Source of the DNA: Acinetobacter sp. UBA801
GTDB lineage: Bacteria; Pseudomonadota; Gammaproteobacteria; Pseudomonadales; Moraxellaceae
Reading direction: 5' to 3'
Assembly: GCA_002296655.1 (NCBI GenBank)
Contig: DBIN01000028.1
Span: forward strand, 1-64,000
DNA: 64,000 nt
Of this stretch, positions 1-8,974 are shown in pieces. Under the pieces are notes generated by a model. The model was given only the letters and a program-made list of their open reading frames with translations, did not search any database and was not told the DNA's origin. Position numbers and translations under genes: made by a program. The stretch's first letter is position 1. Every line of letters begins with the position of its first letter.

Positions 1-48
1 CCTCCAAGATACAAGGTCTATTATTTATGTCATTTGAAATATTTGGTT

Positions 49-79
49 ACAATGGTTGGCAAAATATACCAACCATTGT
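49..79 (-). terminator. Stem-loop downstream of the OsmC-like gene
   Basis: Perfect 11-bp inverted repeat (49-59 with 69-79, 9-nt loop) starting 20 bp past the stop codon of the OsmC-like gene. It lacks a long T run on the minus strand, so it may be a weak terminator or an mRNA-stabilising hairpin. Confidence 0.4.
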
Positions 80-98
80 ATGACCTATTAGTCAAAGC

Positions 99-521
99 TT
101 AATCTTGTTCAATAATTTCAAAATCATGGCTAATTTCAACACCACCATCAGATAGCATTTTACTGGCAGAACAGTACTTTTCTGCTGAAAGCTCAACCGC
201 CTTCGCGACCTGCTTTTCCTTGACTGCCTTGCCTTTGACCACAAAATGCAAGTGAATTTTAGTAAAAACTGCAGGAATGCTATCGGCACGTTCTGCAGTT
301 AACTGACATTCAACATGCGTCACTTCTTGGCGTGATTTCTTTAAAATAGTCACAATATCAAACGAAGCACACCCACCAAGTCCCATTAAGATTAACTCCA
401 TAGGACGTGGTCCACGGTTTTCACCACCATATTCTGCAGAACCATCCATCACTACAGAATGACCACTTTCTGATTTGGCTTCAAAAGCAACGTTCTCTAA
501 CCATTGAACACTTGTTTGCAT
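99..521 (-). CDS. OsmC/YhfA family protein
   Basis: A 140-residue protein of the OsmC family, which includes small thiol-dependent peroxidases and proteins of unknown role such as E. coli YhfA. The family core is visible: a proline-rich turn RGPRPMELIL followed by GGCASFDIV, which carries the first conserved cysteine (about residue 51), and a second cysteine in EKYCSASKML (about 117). The start at 521 is supported by an AGGTAG ribosome site. The gene lies divergent from the crp-like gene, the same arrangement as yhfA-crp in E. coli, which argues for the YhfA branch rather than the peroxide-inducible Ohr or OsmC branches. Substrate unknown. Confidence 0.88.
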   Translation of the reverse strand: MQTSVQWLENVAFEAKSESGHSVVMDGSAEYGGENRGPRPMELILMGLGGCASFDIVTILKKSRQEVTHVECQLTAERADSIPAVFTKIHLHFVVKGKAVKEKQVAKAVELSAEKYCSASKMLSDGGVEISHDFEIIEQD

Positions 522-669
522 TGCAACTACCTAAAAAAAGCTATAAATTGACACGGGTATTTGTACACTAACATAACTTGAGTTGATAAGGAATTTCATC
601 TCTACTGTGTGACAAGTTCAGACTAGGTCTTGTGCGATCTATTATTTATCCATTTTCGGAACCGTTAGC

Positions 670-1374
670 ATGACTTCCAACTTTTCACAGCTGAGTACTG
701 ATGCATTGTCCCCAGGACAACTGCCTGACTCAGTCAAAGCATTATTAAAACGTGCATACATCAACCGTTATCCAAAACGGACAACTATTGTTGATGCAGG
801 GACTGAATCTAAATCATTATATTTGATTTTAAAAGGTTCAGTATCAATTATTCTTCGCGAAGATGATGATCGCGAAATTGTTGTGGCATATTTGAATCCA
901 GGCGACTTTTTTGGGGAAATGGGTCTGTTTGAATCGAATCCGCAACGTACTGCAGAAGTTCGTACTCGTGATGTATGTGAAATCGCAGAAATTACTTATG
1001 AAAATTTCCACGAACTCAGCAAACAATATCCTGATTTAAGCTATGCTGTTTTTGCACAACTGGTACGCCGTTTAAAAAATACCACACGTAAAGTAACTGA
1101 CCTTGCCTTTATAGATGTGTCTGGTCGTATTGCACGTTGCTTGATTGATCTTTCTGCGCAGCCAGAAGCCATGATTTTGCCAAACGGTCGTCAAATTCGT
1201 ATTACACGCCAAGAAATTGGTCGTATTGTCGGCTGTTCACGTGAAATGGTCGGGCGTGTTCTAAAAACACTTGAAGAACAAGGCATGATTGAAACTGATG
1301 GTAAAGCTATTCTGATTTTTGATGCTTCTTTGGAGCAAAATGAAGCCACTGATGGCGACTTTGATGACGAATAA
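670..1374 (+). CDS. crp: cAMP receptor protein (Crp/Vfr family regulator)
   Basis: Global transcription regulator of the CRP/FNR superfamily, 234 residues, somewhat longer than E. coli CRP (210). The N-terminal half is a cyclic-nucleotide-binding domain with the phosphate-binding cassette FFGEMGLFE followed by RTAEV, where the R-T pair matches the cAMP-contacting Arg-Ser/Thr of CRP and Vfr. The C-terminal half is a winged helix with recognition helix GCSREMVGRVLKTLEEQG (about residues 190-210). No cysteine cluster of the FNR type is present. An acidic tail follows the wing. The gene ends at a strong intrinsic terminator and is divergent from the OsmC/YhfA-like gene, as in enteric bacteria. 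It probably binds cAMP, but ligand binding is inferred from the motif only. Confidence 0.93.
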   Translation: MTSNFSQLSTDALSPGQLPDSVKALLKRAYINRYPKRTTIVDAGTESKSLYLILKGSVSIILREDDDREIVVAYLNPGDFFGEMGLFESNPQRTAEVRTRDVCEIAEITYENFHELSKQYPDLSYAVFAQLVRRLKNTTRKVTDLAFIDVSGRIARCLIDLSAQPEAMILPNGRQIRITRQEIGRIVGCSREMVGRVLKTLEEQGMIETDGKAILIFDASLEQNEATDGDFDDE

Positions 1375-1392
1375 ACCATGCATATGCAAATT

Positions 1393-1424
1393 AAAAAAGC
1401 AAATCTTCGGATTTGCTTTTTTAT
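1393..1424 (+). terminator. Intrinsic terminator of crp
   Basis: A 13-bp perfect stem closed by a TTCG tetraloop and running into a T tract, 20 bp after the crp stop codon. Confidence 0.88.
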
Positions 1425-1578
1425 TACCGGCATATAACTGTTAACCATTTTCAAATATCAAAATACCATTCTTGCTGTCACTACAAAGCAGTAGCAATTT
1501 TCGCAGCCACAAGTGGCGCAAAATGGTGTCGGCTCTTGTAACATCCCTTCATAAACATAATCTTGAGCGAGAGACAAT

Positions 1579-2628
1579 ATGCAATTTAAACCATTGGCAA
1601 AGACGGGGATTTTAGTTCCAGAAATCTGCTTGGGCACCATGACCTTTGGTGAACAAAACACGCAATCAGATGCCTTCGAGCAACTGGATTATGCCTTAGA
1701 GCGTGGTTTGTATTTCTGGGATACCGCAGAAATGTACCCCGTACCGCCAAAAGTAGAAACTCAAGGTGCAACTGAAACTATCATTGGTAATTGGTTACAG
1801 CAACGTGGCGGACGTGATAAATTATTTTTAGCCTCTAAAATTGCAGGCCCTTCGCAAGGCGGCAGTCATATTCGAGATGGCAAAACCCGCTTTAATGCAC
1901 AGGATATTCATTCTGCGCTGGATGGCAATTTAAAACGCCTGCAAACCGACTATATCGACTTATACCAACTGCACTGGCCGCAGCGTCCGACCAACTTTTT
2001 TGGCAAACTCGGTTATGGCAACCAAGAAGCACAAAATACGCAAGAAGTAACTGATCTCGCTGAAACCTTAACCGCGTTGCAACAAGAAATTCAAAAAGGA
2101 CGGATTCGCTATATTGGCCTGTCAAACGAAACCCCGTGGGGCACCATGAAGTTTCTACACCTTGCAGAACAGCTAGGATTAAGCAAGTTCGTCAGCGTAC
2201 AAAATCCGTATAATTTGCTCAACCGCACTTACGAAATTGGCATGTCTGAAATTGCCCATTATGAAGGTATTGGACTACTCGCCTACTCACCTTTGGCTTT
2301 TGGTTATTTAACTGGTAAATTCCGTCATGGTGCACGCCCTGCCAATGCACGTGTCACGCTATATTCACGTTTTGGCCGTTACAGCAATCCACAAAGCGAA
2401 TGGGCGACCGAACAATACGCCCAACTTGCAGAACAACACGACTTGAGTTTGACGCAACTGGCTCTAGCATTTATTAAGCAGCAATTTTTTGTAACCAGTA
2501 CCATTATTGGCGCGACCAATATGGCACAACTCAAAGAAAATATTGATGCTTTTGACATCAACTTATCAGATGAAATTTTACAAGGTATTGAAGCCATTCA
2601 TCGTCAACAACCCAATCCAGCACCCTAA
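1579..2628 (+). CDS. Aldo/keto reductase (Tas-like)
   Basis: NAD(P)H-dependent oxidoreductase of the aldo/keto reductase superfamily, 349 residues. The catalytic tetrad can be read: Asp in FWDTAEMYP, Tyr in the same motif, Lys in LFLASKIAG and His in LYQLHWPQR. Length and the sequence around YIDLYQLHWPQRPTNFFG resemble E. coli Tas. The start is preceded by a GAGAG ribosome site. It stands alone on the plus strand, between crp and a convergent M48 lipoprotein gene. The physiological substrate cannot be read from the sequence. Confidence 0.92.
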   Translation: MQFKPLAKTGILVPEICLGTMTFGEQNTQSDAFEQLDYALERGLYFWDTAEMYPVPPKVETQGATETIIGNWLQQRGGRDKLFLASKIAGPSQGGSHIRDGKTRFNAQDIHSALDGNLKRLQTDYIDLYQLHWPQRPTNFFGKLGYGNQEAQNTQEVTDLAETLTALQQEIQKGRIRYIGLSNETPWGTMKFLHLAEQLGLSKFVSVQNPYNLLNRTYEIGMSEIAHYEGIGLLAYSPLAFGYLTGKFRHGARPANARVTLYSRFGRYSNPQSEWATEQYAQLAEQHDLSLTQLALAFIKQQFFVTSTIIGATNMAQLKENIDAFDINLSDEILQGIEAIHRQQPNPAP

Positions 2629-2661
2629 TTTCATTTTAAGCACTGCTTTAAAATGAAATTA
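2626..2661. other. Stem-loop overlapping the aldo/keto reductase stop codon
   Basis: An inverted repeat of about 14 bp begins at the stop codon itself (2626-2639 with 2648-2661). It has no T tract, so it is more likely an mRNA 3'-end stabiliser than a classical terminator. Confidence 0.45.
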
Positions 2662-2756
2662 GAAAATTGAAGTAAACAAGTGAGCTGGCGTTTAAATTGA
2701 AAACATGAGTTCAGCTATAACGCACCATTTTTATGTTGTTTAAAGTCAAAAATTTT

Positions 2757-2786
2757 AAAAAAGGATGCGCATTTCGATGCACATTC
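2757..2786 (-). terminator. Terminator of the M48 lipoprotein gene
   Basis: Stem 2763-2772 with 2777-2786 (two G-U pairs, TTCG/CGAA loop), followed on the minus strand by six T residues. Some T residues also follow on the plus strand, so it may serve both convergent genes. Confidence 0.7.
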
Positions 2787-2823
2787 TTTCTTTTATTTAT
2801 CTGTCTAACTGACTGATGTCATC

Positions 2824-3606
2824 TTAACGACGGTTTTGGTTATATACCGCTTGTGCTGCTGGCAAGTTTTTACGCATTGCTTCAATACGCTGACTGTTCG
2901 ATGGGTGAGTCGATAAGAATGACGCACCGCCACCACCTTCAAGCTTGTTCATTTTCTCCCAAAGGGTAATTGCAGCTTGCGGGTTATAACCTGCACGCGC
3001 CATCAGCATTAAACCGCCCTGATCGGCACGACCTTCCAAATTACGCGAATATGGCAAGCCAATCCCAATTTGCGTACCCAATTGTGCTGCTGCTGCACCC
3101 AATTGACCAACGTTATTACCTGCTGCACTTAAACCTACGTTCAAGGCAATATTGGTTAAGGCCTGTGCACCAATTTTACTTTTCGCGTGTTCTTCTAAGG
3201 CATGCACCATTTCATGCCCCATAATTGCGGCAATTTCGGCATCGGTTAAATTCAGTTTATTCACAATACCTGTGTAGAACACTACTTTACCGCCTGGTGC
3301 GACAAAAGCATTGACTTGATCAGATTTGAGTACCGCCAATTGCCACTGGAAAGGCTGACCAGTTTGGTTCATTTGGTTGGCATGTGGAATCAAACGCTGA
3401 AACACAGTATTGATACGTTTATACGTGGTTGAACTCGTGTCTAACTGATTTTTATTGCGTGCATCTTGCACCATTTCGTTATAGCTTTTGGTTGCAGTTG
3501 CATTTAGGGTCGCAGTATCTGCACCCGCCATGTCTGCAACAGTGGTACACCCTGAAACTGTGATTGCGCCTGCGGCACATAAACTTAACATCAGTTTTTT
3601 GTTCAT
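2824..3606 (-). CDS. M48 family metalloprotease, lipoprotein (LoiP/YggG-like)
   Basis: Zinc metallopeptidase of family M48, 260 residues from the start used here. The ATG at 3606 is chosen because a GGAGA ribosome site precedes it and a signal peptide with lipobox VSGC begins directly after; an upstream in-frame ATG at 3648 would put 14 extra residues before the signal peptide. The zinc motif HEMVHALEEH (HExxH) sits near residue 125 and a downstream Glu in RNLEGRADQGGL fits the third ligand. It is predicted to be anchored to the outer membrane and to act in envelope protein quality control, as its E. coli relatives LoiP and BepA do. It stands alone. Confidence 0.9.
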   Translation of the reverse strand: MNKKLMLSLCAAGAITVSGCTTVADMAGADTATLNATATKSYNEMVQDARNKNQLDTSSTTYKRINTVFQRLIPHANQMNQTGQPFQWQLAVLKSDQVNAFVAPGGKVVFYTGIVNKLNLTDAEIAAIMGHEMVHALEEHAKSKIGAQALTNIALNVGLSAAGNNVGQLGAAAAQLGTQIGIGLPYSRNLEGRADQGGLMLMARAGYNPQAAITLWEKMNKLEGGGGASFLSTHPSNSQRIEAMRKNLPAAQAVYNQNRR

Positions 3607-3762
3607 TATAATAATCTCCGCCTTGCGAGCTATCTTCATACCAATCAATTATATGAAATCAATTCAAGGCTTTAAATCTATAATCACTTCATAATCATAT
3701 CATTTATGTAAACAACGCCCAAGCTGTGTACAGATTGTATGTCTAAGCGATCAATAACTGCC

Positions 3763-4071
3763 TTAGTAAAGAAATTGATAACACAACCAAAATATTAAAC
3801 AGAAAACATTTAAACCCAAGTAAATTTTAGACACTACTTCTACTTTTTCTTCCATTTCTGGATTTTTGCGTTTGTAGAGTAGGTAAGCATTTTGAATCAG
3901 AATCAGTGGCACCAAAATACAGGCAAAAATAACGCTTAAACCAATAAATGCCTGATACATAATATTCGGATCATGCTTTTGCGATAAAATCAGCATCATG
4001 GCAATGGTCGGTGCTCCGCCCATCGCGAACAACAAAGAATAAAAAATCGTACTGGTAATATTTTTATGCAT
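3763..4071 (-). CDS. Small integral membrane protein, unknown function
   Basis: A 102-residue hydrophobic protein with about three membrane segments (roughly residues 9-30, 40-64 and 83-102), and a charged loop YKRKNPEMEEKVEV between the last two. I recognise no family. It starts at 4071 and stands alone between the M48 gene and purA. The amino-acid composition and regular alternation of hydrophobic helices and basic loops suggest a real protein. Confidence 0.7.
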   Translation of the reverse strand: MHKNITSTIFYSLLFAMGGAPTIAMMLILSQKHDPNIMYQAFIGLSVIFACILVPLILIQNAYLLYKRKNPEMEEKVEVVSKIYLGLNVFCLIFWLCYQFLY

Positions 4072-4237
4072 CCTGCATAACCTTAATTAAATTTAATTTT
4101 CTAAAGCCATTGTAACAAGCCACCCTGCGCTGCACAGTGCCAGTCATCTGCAACTTTAGTCTTAAAAAAACCACTCACTCAGCATCATCTGCAATTTTTC
4201 ACCAAATGAGTCGCTATTGAAACTGAAACAACATCAA

Positions 4238-4266
4238 TAAAAAGCCCCATCATTTAGACAGGGCTG
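4238..4266 (-). terminator. Terminator of hisZ-purA
   Basis: AGCCC/GGGCT stem with a T-rich tail on the minus strand, about 45 bp after the purA stop codon. The loop is long (about 13 nt). Confidence 0.65.
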
Positions 4267-4309
4267 AGTACATCATCTGAACTTGTATGTTATGTCAAAG
4301 CACAACCAC

Positions 4310-5644
<1,335 letters not shown>

Positions 5645-5698
5645 TCATGCTGTTAAAATTGAAAACCAAGACTTGTAACATGAAACATGCCTTGGCGA

Positions 5699-6865
5699 TT
5701 AAATTTTTTCGACTGTCCACTCACCATGTGCAAGAACCAATTGGTGCGTTGCGTATGGAACCGAGTTTAAATCATCATTGCCCAACAATTGAATTACCCT
5801 AAAGCCTTGCGCACGCGTATTTTGAATAGCTGCGATTAAATCGGGTTGTGAACCTTTAGGCGCAACAACAACAGCCGATGATTCAAAACGGCCTGCACTT
5901 AATACAAACAAGTCACAAGAGAAACCTGTTGCAGGACGCGCACGTCCGAAATGCTGACCAATGCCATCATAACGACCACCTTGAGCCAATGGCGCAGCAC
6001 GATTTGGTGCATATACCGCATACATTAAGCCCGTATGATAATGATAAGAACGCAGCTCAACCACATCTATACCAATATGCAGATTTGGCCAACGCGCCTG
6101 AATTTCAGCTTGTGTTGCTTTAACGGCTTCAAATGCTTGATTAAATTCGCTATTTGCCAACACTTCAGCACTTAAATGAGCCTGCAAAGCATTTAAATCG
6201 CTGGCATAGCGACCTAAAGCATAAAAATCTGAACCGAAGTTTAAATCTCGGGTAAATTCTGCCAGTTCAGGCAATGCTTTACGCTGATATAAATCTGACA
6301 ATTGACGTTCAATGGCTTTGCTTAATTCTGCTTGTTTAACCAAGCTACGGAACATACCGACATGACCCAAGTCTAAATGCATACCTTCTGCCAGACCTGC
6401 TTCTTTGAGCAAGCTGATCATAAGATCAACCATTTCTACATCGGCATCAATGCTATCTGAACCAAATAACTCTGCACCCAATTGCAATGGTGCACGTGTA
6501 GAATTAAAACCTTGTGGTTTAGTATGTAAAACCGTACCTGCATAGCAGTAACGTGCAATACCATCTACAGGATGTACATGCGCATCAATACGTGCTACTT
6601 GGGGTGTCATATCGGCACGCACACCTAGCAAACGACCTGAAAGTTGGTCAATTACTTTAAATGTGGCAAGGTCTAAATCTTGATTCGATTCTGATAGAGA
6701 AGATAGAGATTCAATGTATTCTATGAATGGCGTGTACACCAACTGATAACCTCGAGATGCGAGGAAATCCAGTGACTTACGACGCAAGTTTTCAATCACT
6801 TGCGCTTGTTCTGGTAATACATCAGCTACACCATCAGGTAATAACCATGTCTCTGAAATGGGCAT
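5699..6865 (-). CDS. hisZ: ATP phosphoribosyltransferase regulatory subunit
   Basis: HisZ, 388 residues, is a catalytically inactive relative of histidyl-tRNA synthetase. It pairs with the short form of HisG to give the active, histidine-sensitive first enzyme of histidine synthesis. The class-II synthetase core is visible (motif 2-like VRADMTPQVARIDAH near residue 80 and a C-terminal GGRYDG), while the anticodon-binding domain of true HisRS is missing. Its presence implies a short HisG elsewhere in the genome. It precedes purA on the same strand, linking histidine and purine synthesis, which share phosphoribosyl and AICAR intermediates. Confidence 0.95.
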   Translation of the reverse strand: MPISETWLLPDGVADVLPEQAQVIENLRRKSLDFLASRGYQLVYTPFIEYIESLSSLSESNQDLDLATFKVIDQLSGRLLGVRADMTPQVARIDAHVHPVDGIARYCYAGTVLHTKPQGFNSTRAPLQLGAELFGSDSIDADVEMVDLMISLLKEAGLAEGMHLDLGHVGMFRSLVKQAELSKAIERQLSDLYQRKALPELAEFTRDLNFGSDFYALGRYASDLNALQAHLSAEVLANSEFNQAFEAVKATQAEIQARWPNLHIGIDVVELRSYHYHTGLMYAVYAPNRAAPLAQGGRYDGIGQHFGRARPATGFSCDLFVLSAGRFESSAVVVAPKGSQPDLIAAIQNTRAQGFRVIQLLGNDDLNSVPYATHQLVLAHGEWTVEKI

Positions 6866-6907
6866 GTTGTAAACCTAAATTCTTGTTTGCGCGGAACGAA
6901 TCCGCAT

Positions 6908-6933
6908 AAAAAAATCGGGAGCACACCCGATTT
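6908..6933 (-). terminator. Terminator of the coiled-coil membrane protein gene
   Basis: An 8-bp stem (6912-6919 with 6926-6933) followed on the minus strand by a run of seven T residues. It lies between the small gene at 7030-7344 and hisZ, so it separates the two transcripts. Confidence 0.8.
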
Positions 6934-7029
6934 CTCCTAGTTTAGCATGATACTTTTGCTCATGCACCTGACTTTTTCTGAAATATGCGGTAAAAAATAT
7001 GAATACACGACATCTTTCAAAACCGTCAT

Positions 7030-7344
7030 TTAAAAATCCTGATTTGATTTGACTACCTTTGCCAATAAACTAACCAACTCGGCATTTTGCATTTCAAGCT
7101 GTGCTGTTTTTTGCACGGTTTTATCTAGCGCATCTTGCTGAACCTGCATCTTTTTGGCCAAGTCTTGCATAATTTCCAACGTCTTTTTCAGATGCTCTTC
7201 TAAATGTAATACTTTTTGCTCGACTTGCTGTTGATGCCGCACATCGCTACTGCTGTCTGCCTGATTTTTAAACTGCAACCAAATCAGAAAAATTACAGCA
7301 AGTGCCAGCAAAAAAATAAATCCCCACAATAAAATAATCATCAT
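7030..7344 (-). CDS. Small membrane-anchored coiled-coil protein, unknown function
   Basis: 104 residues with a single N-terminal membrane helix (about residues 2-24, LLWGFIFLLALAVIFLIWLQ) followed by a long heptad-rich helix (about 35-100) containing VLHLEEHLKKTLEIMQDL and QLEMQNAELVSLLAK. The topology resembles small single-pass scaffold proteins with the coiled coil in the cytoplasm (K and Q after the helix), but I recognise no named family. Two adjacent ATG codons are possible starts. It is followed by a clear terminator. Confidence 0.75.
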   Translation of the reverse strand: MMIILLWGFIFLLALAVIFLIWLQFKNQADSSSDVRHQQQVEQKVLHLEEHLKKTLEIMQDLAKKMQVQQDALDKTVQKTAQLEMQNAELVSLLAKVVKSNQDF

Positions 7345-7478
7345 GCTACTACTCTATTCAAACTTTCTATGCAAACTTTGTTTTATCAATCAGTGAATTA
7401 ACCGTGAATACGAATTATAAAATCTTTCATCACTATTGCATGCTTTTTACACTTTGTATATGTCTTTATAAGTAGCTC

Positions 7479-8513
7479 TTATACTACCCGCTGACTAAAA
7501 GATTCGCACAAATCCAGTAAACGATTGGCATAACCCCACTCGTTGTCATACCAAGCAAAAACTTTGGCTTGATGGCCCACCACCATGGTTTGGCTTAAAT
7601 CGACAATTAACGAATAAGGTGAATGGTTAAAGTCACTCGATACCAAAGGTTCATCGGTCACTTGCATAATTTCGGCATAATCATGCGCTGCCGAAGCACA
7701 TAACACCTGATTCAATTTGTGCACCGTAATCGGTGACTGCGAAATAAAAGTTAGATCAATAGCTGCAACATTAATGGTTGGCACACGAATCGAATAACCA
7801 TCAATTCGATCTTCCATTTTTGGCATGACTTGTTTTAAAGCACCCAAGGCAGATGAAGTTGTCGGAATAATATTTTGTCCTGATGCACGCGCACGACGTA
7901 AATCGCGATGCGCCTGATCCAATACAGTTTGATCGGCTGTAACTGCATGAATTTCAGTCATTAATGCGGTATCTATTCCAAAAGCATCATCAATGATTTT
8001 AACCAGTGGCACTAAAGCTTGCGTAGTGCAGGACACACTGGAAATAATTTGGTCGGTACTTTTAACTTCGTGATGGTTCACACCATAAACAATCGCAGCA
8101 TCTACAGTATCGAATGGCGCGGCACCAATAATCACACGGTTGGCGCCCGCCGTAATATGCTGCGTTGCTGCCTCACGGGAACGGAACAACCCCGTACACT
8201 CTAGTACCACATCCACATTTAAGGCTTGCCACGGCAATTGCGCAGGTTGAGCATGATTCAACACCTGAACTTTTAATTGCGCCAAACCCGCAGAAATATT
8301 CAAAAAAATCTGTTCATTTTCAAGGCTGATTTCCACCTGCCCTTTAAAACGACCATGCGTGCTGTCGTATTTAAATAAATGAACTAACGTTTCTACATCG
8401 GCAATGTCATTTATCGCGACAATTTCAAAATGAAAGTCTTTGGGATTTTCAAACCAAGCTCGCAGCACATTGCGCCCGATTCTACCAAAGCCATTGATTG
8501 CCACTCGTTGCAT
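7479..8513 (-). CDS. epd: Erythrose-4-phosphate/glyceraldehyde-3-phosphate dehydrogenase family protein
   Basis: NAD-dependent dehydrogenase of the GAPDH superfamily, 344 residues. The Rossmann motif INGFGRIGRNVLRA is at the N terminus. The nucleophile lies in SVSCTTQAL, where GAPDH and E. coli Epd usually have Asn in place of this Gln. The general base is the His of MTEIHAVTADQ. The stretches RRARASGQNIIPTTSS and VPTINVAAIDL resemble E. coli Epd more than GapA, so a role in making erythronate-4-phosphate for pyridoxal phosphate is favoured, but glycolytic or gluconeogenic GAPDH activity cannot be excluded. The ATG at 8513 is chosen over 8528 because AAGGA precedes it at correct spacing. No pgk, fba or pdxB neighbour is present to settle the role. 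Confidence 0.88.
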   Translation of the reverse strand: MQRVAINGFGRIGRNVLRAWFENPKDFHFEIVAINDIADVETLVHLFKYDSTHGRFKGQVEISLENEQIFLNISAGLAQLKVQVLNHAQPAQLPWQALNVDVVLECTGLFRSREAATQHITAGANRVIIGAAPFDTVDAAIVYGVNHHEVKSTDQIISSVSCTTQALVPLVKIIDDAFGIDTALMTEIHAVTADQTVLDQAHRDLRRARASGQNIIPTTSSALGALKQVMPKMEDRIDGYSIRVPTINVAAIDLTFISQSPITVHKLNQVLCASAAHDYAEIMQVTDEPLVSSDFNHSPYSLIVDLSQTMVVGHQAKVFAWYDNEWGYANRLLDLCESFSQRVV

Positions 8514-8974
8514 GACTGATCCTTTCATAATGAAATCAAAATTTAAGCGCAGACAATGTTAATAGATTTTGAGGCCTTACTGAAAAAAATCAGATCAATT
8601 CTGCGAATTTTTTCGCAATTTGTTGTTTAATTCGACAAATTAAAATATCAGCTTCGGCTTTTTATCGCTCACCAATTTTTTAAATTTGTCTGTATTGCGT
8701 TTCATGGCAGTTCGGCATATTACACGACCCGCAGTAAGCGCTTATTTTAAATGTAAATGTTCATCATCTTCTATTGCAAAGATTTATTCTGCGTAATAGC
8801 AACATAGTTTGCGTCAGAATTGTCATCTATTCACACTAAAATGATTGGTGATAATAGCTTTTTCCGTTATAATTTGGCGTTTTTTAAATTTTAAGCCTGC
8901 ATGACAGCAAAAGAATTATTTTTGTCAGACTGTCCTGTGTTTAGCCAAATCGGAAATTATGGAGTGACTTGGTT
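8514..8974. other. Divergent intergenic region epd / alaS
   Basis: About 460 bp with no convincing reading frame. It holds the alaS promoter (8845-8873) and presumably the epd promoter. The leader between the alaS promoter and its start codon is about 95 nt. I see no T-box or riboswitch structure in it. Confidence 0.6.
8845..8873 (+). promoter_or_regulatory. Sigma-70 promoter for alaS
   Basis: TTGGTG at 8845-8850, a 17-bp spacer, and a perfect TATAAT at 8868-8873, about 100 bp upstream of alaS. Very close to consensus. Confidence 0.75.

Noticed and set aside
601..625. Possible CRP site upstream of crp (TGTGA half-site at about 608)
   Set aside because: Only one half of the TGTGA-N6-TCACA palindrome is present; the other half does not match, so autoregulation is not supported.
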